Positions 32,804 through 38,365 of a DNA stretch of 38,365 nt are shown one piece after another. Source of the stretch: an uncultured bacterium (GTDB lineage: Bacteria; Bacillota; Clostridia; Oscillospirales; CAG-272); assembly GCA_949282345.1 (NCBI GenBank), contig CASDOQ010000049.1, positions 1 to 38,365 on the forward strand, written 5' to 3'. The position numbers and the translations under genes were made by a program. The first letter of the stretch is position 1, and each line of letters begins with the position of its first letter. The notes beneath the pieces were generated by a model. It ran no database searches and was not told where the DNA came from. It saw nothing but the letters and a program-made list of their open reading frames with translations.

Positions 32804-33780
32804 ATATCGTGATCGCATTTCTGCATCGTGCCATCTTGCAGGGAACTCCGCTGCTCTTCGGTTCGACCGGGGAGATCATTACCGAAAAATCGGGGAACCT
32901 GAATCTCGGTATCCCCGGCATCATGTATATCGGCGCGATCTCCGGCGTCATCGGCGGATTTTTTTATCAGAATTCCACGATCTCGGTAAATCCCTTCCTT
33001 GCAATCTTTATTCCGCTCCTTTGCTCTCTCGTCGGTTCATTGCTCGCCTCGCTCTTGTATTGCTTTCTGACGATCACCCTGCGTGCCAATCAGAACGTCA
33101 CGGGGCTTGCGCTGACCACCTTCGGCATCGGATTCGGCAATTTCTTCGGCGGTTCGCTCATCAAACTGTCGGGCGCAGATGTGCCGTCCATTGCCCTGAC
33201 CCGGGTTGCCAAGGTCTTCAAGACTTCGCTTCCCTTTGCCAAGCAGCTCGGTATCTTCGGGGAACTTTTCCTGAATTACGGCTTCATGGTCTATTTGGCG
33301 ATTATTCTTGCCGTGATAGCGGCCTTCGTGCTGAACAAGACGCGCATCGGCCTGCATCTGCGTGCCGTGGGGGAAAATCCCGCAACCGCCGATGCTGCCG
33401 GGATCAACGTGACGAAATATCGCTATTGCGCGACCTGCATCGGGGGAATGATAGCAGGGCTTGGCGGTCTCTACTACGTGATGGACTATACCAACGGGGT
33501 ATGGTCGAATAACGGCTTCGGCGATCGCGGATGGCTGGCTATCGCGCTGGTAATCTTTGCGATCTGGCGTCCCGCCCTGGCGATCCCGGCCTCCTATCTC
33601 TTCGGTGGATTGTACATCCTGGATAACTATCTGCACGTCAGTATGCAACTGCAGCCGATCTTGCAGATGCTCCCTTACGTGGTCACCGTGGTGGTGCTGG
33701 TGCTGATCAGTATCCGCAAAAAACGTGAGAATCAGCCGCCGGCCAGCCTCGGTTTGAACTACTTCCGTGAGGAACGCTGA
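32800..33780 (+). CDS. Nucleoside ABC transporter permease 2
   Basis: This 326-residue membrane protein is NupQ-like. The start TPLLFGSTGEIITEKSGNLN-LGIPG is the strongly conserved N-terminus of this permease group, with the EKSG-NLN motif. The coupling segment reads LHLRAVGENPATADAAGINV, and GDRGWLAIALVIFAIWRP comes near the end. It is the last gene of the xpt-importer operon and is followed by a GC-rich hairpin and a terminator. Confidence 0.94.
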   Translation: MNIVIAFLHRAILQGTPLLFGSTGEIITEKSGNLNLGIPGIMYIGAISGVIGGFFYQNSTISVNPFLAIFIPLLCSLVGSLLASLLYCFLTITLRANQNVTGLALTTFGIGFGNFFGGSLIKLSGADVPSIALTRVAKVFKTSLPFAKQLGIFGELFLNYGFMVYLAIILAVIAAFVLNKTRIGLHLRAVGENPATADAAGINVTKYRYCATCIGGMIAGLGGLYYVMDYTNGVWSNNGFGDRGWLAIALVIFAIWRPALAIPASYLFGGLYILDNYLHVSMQLQPILQMLPYVVTVVVLVLISIRKKRENQPPASLGLNYFREER

Positions 33781-33822
33781 CGGCCTTAGGAAAACGCCGC
33801 ATCACTGCGTTACTCCTCGGCT

Positions 33823-33858
33823 CCCCCCACGACTTACGCACAGTAAGCCGCCGGGGGG
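33823..33858. repeat. Large GC-rich extragenic palindrome
   Basis: CCCCCC (33823-33828) and CTTAC (33833-33837) pair with GTAAG (33843-33847) and GGGGGG (33853-33858) around GCACA, with unpaired 4-5-nt internal loops. It precedes the real terminator. Its size and GC content resemble REP-like extragenic elements; no second copy is seen in this window. Confidence 0.5.
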
Positions 33859-33894
33859 CGCCTCTTTATCTTGTTTCTCTGCTTTTTTGAAATG

Positions 33895-33935
33895 AGGCTC
33901 CCCGGCCTGTCTTGGCGGAGCCTTTTTCTTTTTTT
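33895..33935 (+). terminator. Terminator of the xpt-importer operon
   Basis: AGGCTCC (33895-33901) pairs with GGAGCCT (33917-33923), with inner GCC/GGC, followed by a T-rich tract to 33935. Confidence 0.85.
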
Positions 33936-34018
33936 GGCGTCAGGCGGGCGAACGCCCCCCGCCTCGGTCGGGTGGCGCGGAAGAACTTTCCCGGGAGGCG
34001 AGCTTTTTTGTTGCGTAC

Positions 34019-34047
34019 TTGAAAAACGGGGGAAAATATGCTATAAT
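34019..34047 (+). promoter_or_regulatory. Promoter of the DUF512-der-obgE genes
   Basis: TTGAAA (34019-34024), 17 bp, TATAAT (34042-34047), 34 bp before the ATG at 34082. Confidence 0.82.
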
Positions 34048-34081
34048 AAACTGATATACTGTGCGATATCCGGGGGAAATT

Positions 34082-35476
34082 ATGGTTACAATCAAGGAAG
34101 TGGAAAAGCATTCGCGTGCCGCCCGCGCGGGGATCCGCGCCGGCGACGTATTGCTCGCGCTGAACGGCCATCCAATCGCGGACGTGCTGGACTATCGGTT
34201 CTATCTGGCGGAGGAAAGGCTGACGGTCACGCTGCGGCGCGGGGAGAAAGACCTTGTGAAAAAGATCCGCAAGCAGACCTATGACGATATCGGCCTCGGT
34301 TTTGAGACCGCCTTAATGGATAAAAAACAGTCCTGCCGGAACAAATGTATTTTCTGCTTTATCGATCAACTCCCGAAGGGAATGCGGGAAAGCCTCTATT
34401 TCAAAGATGACGACGCGCGGCTTTCCTTCCTGCACGGCAATTATATCACGCTGACGAATCTGACCGATGCCGACATTGATCGGATCCTCACCATGCATAT
34501 CTCCCCCATCAACGTATCGATCCACACGACCGACCCCGAACTGCGCGTCCGCATGATGGGCAACAAGCGTGCCGGGGCGGTACTTTCCTATCTCGACCGC
34601 TTGGCCGCAGGCGGCATTACGCTCCGGGGGCAGATCGTTTTATGCCGGGGGGTGAACGACGGTGCGGCGCTTGACCGTACCATGCGCGACCTTGCTCGGC
34701 TCTATCCGTCGCTCGACAGCGTTTCGGTAGTTCCTGCGGGGCTGACCGATCACCGGGAGGGGCTCTATCCGCTGACCCCTTTCACAAAAGAGGAGGCGGC
34801 CGCGGTCGTACGGCAAGTCGAGGTCTTTTCCGCAGCACACGCGGAAAAGACGGGAAGCCGTCTGATCTTTGTGGCGGACGAGTTCTATTTGCAGGCCGGG
34901 CTGCCGATTCCGCCCGAGGAGGCATACGAGGACTACCCGCAGATCGAAAACGGCGTCGGGATGCTTCGGTCGTTTTATGAGGAGGCCCGTCACGCCGTGG
35001 AGAATGCCGTCGATTCCCCGATCGGGAGCAAAAAAACGCAGGAGGCGGCGAACACCGTCAAAGACTGCCGCCCGGGGGCGGATGGCGGGGAACCCTGCCG
35101 CCGAAAACGCCGTATTTCCCTGGCGACCGGCGTCGCGGCGGCACCTATGTTGAAAAAAATTGTAGAAGAAGTATGCGAAAAACATCCGGAAATGTCATGT
35201 AAAGTTTACACGATCCGGAATAAATGGTTCGGTGAACAGATCACGGTGGCGGGCCTTTTGACCGGGCACGACATTGCGGAGCAACTGGCCGGGGAAGATC
35301 TCGGAGAGGCACTTTTGCTTTCCCGGACGACCCTGCGGGCAGGCGGCGATCTGTTTTTGTGCGGCATGACCCCGGCGGAACTTTCAAAGAAGCTCGGGGT
35401 GCCGCTGACGTTTATCGGGGAGGACGGCGCGGAATTCGTGGATGCACTTCTCGGGAAGGGAGAAAATGAAGTATGA
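34082..35476 (+). CDS. DUF512 radical-SAM-like protein with PDZ domain
   Basis: The protein has 464 residues from ATG 34082, behind GGGGGA. An N-terminal PDZ-like region (about 1-65, with RAARAGIRAGDVLLALNG) is followed by the cysteine motif C85-xxx-C89-xx-C92 (CRNKCIFCF) of radical SAM enzymes. The typical continuation IDQLPKGMRESLYFKDDD and the C-terminal DUF512 domain come after it. The family often lies next to der (engA), as here, where the genes overlap by 4 bp. Its reaction is unknown. A likely unstructured, Lys/Arg-rich insert lies around residues 310-340 before SLATGVAAAPML. Confidence 0.9.
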   Translation: MVTIKEVEKHSRAARAGIRAGDVLLALNGHPIADVLDYRFYLAEERLTVTLRRGEKDLVKKIRKQTYDDIGLGFETALMDKKQSCRNKCIFCFIDQLPKGMRESLYFKDDDARLSFLHGNYITLTNLTDADIDRILTMHISPINVSIHTTDPELRVRMMGNKRAGAVLSYLDRLAAGGITLRGQIVLCRGVNDGAALDRTMRDLARLYPSLDSVSVVPAGLTDHREGLYPLTPFTKEEAAAVVRQVEVFSAAHAEKTGSRLIFVADEFYLQAGLPIPPEEAYEDYPQIENGVGMLRSFYEEARHAVENAVDSPIGSKKTQEAANTVKDCRPGADGGEPCRRKRRISLATGVAAAPMLKKIVEEVCEKHPEMSCKVYTIRNKWFGEQITVAGLLTGHDIAEQLAGEDLGEALLLSRTTLRAGGDLFLCGMTPAELSKKLGVPLTFIGEDGAEFVDALLGKGENEV

Positions 35477-36813
35477 GCAGACCTGTGGTGGCCGTTGTCG
35501 GACGGCCGAATGTCGGGAAAAGTACCTTTTTCAATAAGATCATCGGCGAGAGACGTTCGATCGTGGAGGATACCCCTGGGGTCACGCGCGACCGCATCTA
35601 CGCCGATGCCGAGTGGAACGGGCGGCGCTTCCTCCTGATCGACACCGGCGGTATTGAGCCGCGCACCGACGATATCCTCCTGCGCCAGATGCGGATGCAG
35701 GCGCAGATCGCCATCGATACGGCGGACGTGATCGTGTTTTTGTGCGACGTGCGTGCGGGTCTCACTGCCGACGACCGCGATATTGCCGTTTTGCTGAAAA
35801 AGAGCGGCAAGCCGGTCATCGTGGGGGTCAACAAGGTCGATTCGGTCGGGGCGACTCCCTATGAATTCTATGAGTTTTACGAACTCGGTTTTGACCGGGA
35901 TCCCGTTGCGCTCTCCTCGATTCACGGAACCGGAACCGGCGATCTTCTCGACGAAGTGGTAGCCGCATTGCCGCCCGAGGAAGAGGAAGAAGAAGGGGAT
36001 GGGACGGTGGCCGTGGCGGTCATAGGCAAGCCGAATGCCGGCAAGTCTTCAATGGTCAATCGCCTCATCGGGGAAGAACGGCAGATCGTTTCGGATATCC
36101 CCGGCACTACCCGGGATGCGGTGGATACCTCCTTTTGCAACGGGTACGGGAAGTTTACCTTTATTGACACGGCAGGGATCCGCCGGCAGAGCCGCGTCGA
36201 GGATAAGATAGAGAAATACAGCGTTCTGCGCGCCAAAATGGCGGTGGAACGCGCGGACGTTTGCCTCCTTGTGATCGATGCGGTCGAGGGGATCACCGAG
36301 CAGGATGAAAAAATCGCCGGGATCGCGCACGAGGCAGGAAAGGCCACGATCATTCTCGTGAACAAGTGGGACCTGATCGAAAAGGACAACAGCACGGTGA
36401 ACGAGTTCAACACGAAGATCCGCACGGCGTTGGCCTATATGCCTTACGCACCGATCCTCTACGTTTCCGCCCTGACGGGACAGCGTACCAATCAGATCTT
36501 TGAAAAGCTGCTTGCGGTCTACGAGTCCTCCCGCCGCCGTGTGACCACCGGGATGCTGAACGACCTTCTGAACGATGCCATCACACGTGTTCAGCCGCCG
36601 TCCGATAAGGGAAAGCGCCTGAAGATCTACTATATGACCGAGACCTCGGTGGCCCCGCCGACCTTTGTCATTTTCTGCAACAGCGCCGCGCTTTTTCATT
36701 TTTCCTATCAGCGGTATATTGAAAACTGTCTGCGCACGGCGTACGGCTTTGAGGGGACTCCCATCCGCATCGTGATCCGTCAACGCGGGGAAGAAATGCC
36801 CGACAAACTCTGA
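35473..36813 (+). CDS. der: Ribosome-assembly GTPase Der (EngA)
   Basis: Der is needed for 50S ribosomal subunit maturation. Its 446 residues contain two tandem G domains and a KH-like C-terminal domain. The first P-loop is GRPNVGKSTFFN with DTGGIE and NKVD; the second is GKPNAGKSSMVN with DTAGIRRQ and NKWD. The C-terminal part (KIYYMTETSVAPPTFVIFCN) is the KH-like domain. It overlaps the DUF512 gene by 4 bp and is followed by obgE 8 bp later. Confidence 0.97.
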   Translation: MSRPVVAVVGRPNVGKSTFFNKIIGERRSIVEDTPGVTRDRIYADAEWNGRRFLLIDTGGIEPRTDDILLRQMRMQAQIAIDTADVIVFLCDVRAGLTADDRDIAVLLKKSGKPVIVGVNKVDSVGATPYEFYEFYELGFDRDPVALSSIHGTGTGDLLDEVVAALPPEEEEEEGDGTVAVAVIGKPNAGKSSMVNRLIGEERQIVSDIPGTTRDAVDTSFCNGYGKFTFIDTAGIRRQSRVEDKIEKYSVLRAKMAVERADVCLLVIDAVEGITEQDEKIAGIAHEAGKATIILVNKWDLIEKDNSTVNEFNTKIRTALAYMPYAPILYVSALTGQRTNQIFEKLLAVYESSRRRVTTGMLNDLLNDAITRVQPPSDKGKRLKIYYMTETSVAPPTFVIFCNSAALFHFSYQRYIENCLRTAYGFEGTPIRIVIRQRGEEMPDKL

Positions 36814-36821
36814 GGTGTACC

Positions 36822-38105
36822 ATGTTTATTGATTCGATCAAGATCTATCTGAAAGCGGGAGACGGCGGGAACGGGGCCGTTTCCTTCCGGCGCGAGAAAT
36901 ATGTGGCCGCCGGTGGACCGGACGGCGGGGACGGCGGGAACGGCGGGAATATCGTCTTCCGCGTCGATCCGGGAGCCAATACCCTGCTGGCTTTCCGTTA
37001 TAAGCGCAAATTTGTCGCGATGTCCGGGGAAAACGGCAAGGGAGAAAAATTCCACGGGAAGAGCGGCGAACCCCTGGTCATTCTTTTGCCTGCGGGGACG
37101 CTGATACGCGAATCCGAAAGCGGGCGTATCATCCACGATATGTCCGAGGGCGGGGATTTTGTGATCTGCCGCGGCGGGCGCGGCGGTTGGGGGAACCGGC
37201 ATTTTGCTACCCCGACCCGCCAGATCCCGCGCTTTGCCAAAAGCGGGACAGCCGGGGAAGAGAGAGAAGTCCTGCTGGAACTGAAGATGATCGCGGATGT
37301 CGGCCTGATCGGCTTCCCGAACGTCGGAAAATCATCGATCCTTGCGCGCGTCTCTGCCGCCCGGCCGAAGATCGCCAATTATCATTTTACTACTCTGGCG
37401 CCGAATCTCGGGGTAGTTTCTGAGGGCGGAGAGGGGCACGGTTTTGTGCTGGCGGATATCCCCGGGCTGATCGAGGGTGCGGCGGACGGCGCCGGCCTCG
37501 GCCACTCCTTCCTGCGACACGTGGATCGCTGCCGCCTGCTTTTGCACGTGGTGGATATCTCGGGCTCCGAGGGACGCGACCCCTGCGATGACCTTCGGAA
37601 GATCGATGGGGAGCTGTCGCGTTACAGTGAAGTTCTTGCCTCGCGTCCGCAGATCGTGGTGGCGAACAAATGCGACGCCGTGAGCGGGGAGGAGGAGAGC
37701 ATTGCGCGTTTCCGGGAGTATGTTGCCTCTCTCGGGCGGGAACTCTATTTTGTCAGCGCCGCGACCGGCGAGGGACTTCCCGAACTGATGCGGGGCGTAT
37801 CCACCCATCTCGCGGAATTGCCCGGCACGGCGGTTTATGCTCCCGAAGTCAGTGCGGAGGAACGCACGACCCGCGGAGCCGGAGAGCGGACGACCACCGT
37901 CCGTCAGGAGAACCGCACCTTCTTTGTGGAGGGCGAGTGGCTCCGCAATCTTTTGGGACAGGTCAATTTCGACGACCGCGAGTCGATCGCATTTTTCCAG
38001 CGGATCCTTCTCAAAGAGGGCGTGATCGACCTCCTTCGAAAGAAGGGGATCGAAGAGGGCGATTTTGTCAACATCTATGACTTTGAGTTTGAATTTGTAA
38101 ACTAA
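36822..38105 (+). CDS. obgE: GTPase ObgE/CgtA
   Basis: Obg acts in late 50S assembly and stress responses. The 427-residue protein starts with the glycine-rich Obg fold (YLKAGDGGNGAVSFRREKY, FRGGRGGWGN-like CRGGRGGWGNRHF). The G domain follows, with P-loop GFPNVGKSSI, DIPGLIEGA and NKCD. It ends with an OCT domain that includes FFVEGEWLRNLLGQVNFDD. It lies in the same direction as der and ends at 38105, followed by hairpins. Confidence 0.97.
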   Translation: MFIDSIKIYLKAGDGGNGAVSFRREKYVAAGGPDGGDGGNGGNIVFRVDPGANTLLAFRYKRKFVAMSGENGKGEKFHGKSGEPLVILLPAGTLIRESESGRIIHDMSEGGDFVICRGGRGGWGNRHFATPTRQIPRFAKSGTAGEEREVLLELKMIADVGLIGFPNVGKSSILARVSAARPKIANYHFTTLAPNLGVVSEGGEGHGFVLADIPGLIEGAADGAGLGHSFLRHVDRCRLLLHVVDISGSEGRDPCDDLRKIDGELSRYSEVLASRPQIVVANKCDAVSGEEESIARFREYVASLGRELYFVSAATGEGLPELMRGVSTHLAELPGTAVYAPEVSAEERTTRGAGERTTTVRQENRTFFVEGEWLRNLLGQVNFDDRESIAFFQRILLKEGVIDLLRKKGIEEGDFVNIYDFEFEFVN

Positions 38106-38226
38106 ACTTATTGCTTTTTGTCAAGTGCGAAGAAACGAAAAGGATCTTTGCGAAGTGCTCGGGATTTCCCTCGAAGCGGCGCCGGGGGAAAAGCGCGTCG
38201 CTCCCTGTGGATTCGTTCCGGCAAAA

Positions 38227-38270
38227 AATAAGGGGCTGAGTCAAATTGATTTTTTGGCTCAGCCTTATGT
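38227..38270 (+). terminator. Hairpin after obgE
   Basis: GGCTGAG (38234-38240) pairs with CTCAGCC (38258-38264), extended inward by CAAA/TTTG and outward by ATAA/TTAT. The 3' side has few T residues (TTATGTTAT), so termination may be weak. 38106-38226 holds no gene that I can support. Confidence 0.5.
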
Positions 38271-38284
38271 TATGGATTAACAAA

Positions 38285-38322
38285 AACACTCGCCGTTCTT
38301 TTGGAATAACGAGTGTTTCTTT
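38285..38322. terminator. Hairpin with T-tracts on both strands
   Basis: AACACTCG (38285-38292) pairs with CGAGTGTT (38310-38317) with inner TTC/GAA. TCTTT follows on the plus strand, and the minus strand reads into TTTTTG. It is a probable bidirectional terminator. The palindrome GGAATTAATTCC (38343-38354), flanked by ATTT and CAAAT, follows and is cut by the window end. Confidence 0.6.
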
Positions 38323-38365
38323 ATGCAAGGTGCCAGTTATTTGGAATTAATTCCCAAATTTGACT

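Noticed and set aside
30073..32818. Long minus-strand frames opposite the ABC transporter genes
   Set aside because: They are antisense to well-conserved ATPase and permease genes; their products show no domain.
38343..38354. Origin or attachment site at the window end
   Set aside because: A single 12-bp palindrome cut by the window edge is not enough evidence; no DnaA boxes or integrase are present.

Overview
This window looks like chromosomal DNA of an anaerobic Clostridia-type Bacillota (probably an uncultured gut-type lineage). The reasons are: short HisG with HisZ; a YerC-type TrpR homologue before the his genes; a bifunctional HisIE and a PHP-type histidinol phosphatase; a single-chain PurL of about 1,229 residues; separate AICAR formyltransferase and PurO-type IMP cyclohydrolase instead of PurH; purine and ZTP riboswitches; and sigma-A promoters with 16-17 bp spacers and strong Shine-Dalgarno sites. 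By eye the GC content is a little above 50%. I cannot name a genus.

Layout. 1-640: mostly non-coding, with a stunted signal-peptide ORF and a perfect consensus promoter. 643-1701: an orphan TIM-barrel/glycoside-hydrolase-like gene. 1912-1994: a short direct repeat (ATTTCAC) alternating with three different hairpins. 1991-10464 (minus strand): a complete, tightly overlapping histidine operon, yerC-hisZ-G-D-C-B-H-A-F-IE-K, whose promoter lies inside an inverted repeat. 10758-22322 (plus strand, divergent): a purine operon, purE-C-F-M-N-O-V-D-L, led by a ZTP (pfl) riboswitch with its own terminator. 22323-25706: a partly decayed sulfur-metabolism segment, with an Rrf2 remnant, a metY remnant, intact cysK, intact ywlG (UPF0340) and a broken mnmA. 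25760-26009: a 61-codon ORF behind a promoter carrying two TetR-type palindromes, with no TetR gene nearby. 26110-27679: a DMT-family permease overlapping a CYTH-domain protein. 27887-33780: a guanine riboswitch, xpt, then a complete BMP/Nup-type nucleoside ABC transporter. 34019-38105: a DUF512 radical-SAM protein, der and obgE, followed by hairpins to the window end.

How the parts fit. HisH/HisF release AICAR (ZMP), which is the substrate of the AICAR formyltransferase in the divergent pur operon. The pur operon is read through a riboswitch class that senses ZMP/ZTP, the signal of 10-formyl-THF shortage. The divergent his and pur operons are therefore linked by a metabolite, and the xpt-transporter operon adds guanine-controlled purine salvage. 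The points most worth checking are the ZTP riboswitch with compensated pseudoknot pairing, the promoter-embedding operator of the his operon, the split PurH pair, the decayed sulfur locus, the orphan TetR-type operators, and the hairpin-spaced ATTTCAC array. No CRISPR array, rRNA, tRNA, transposase or phage gene was seen.
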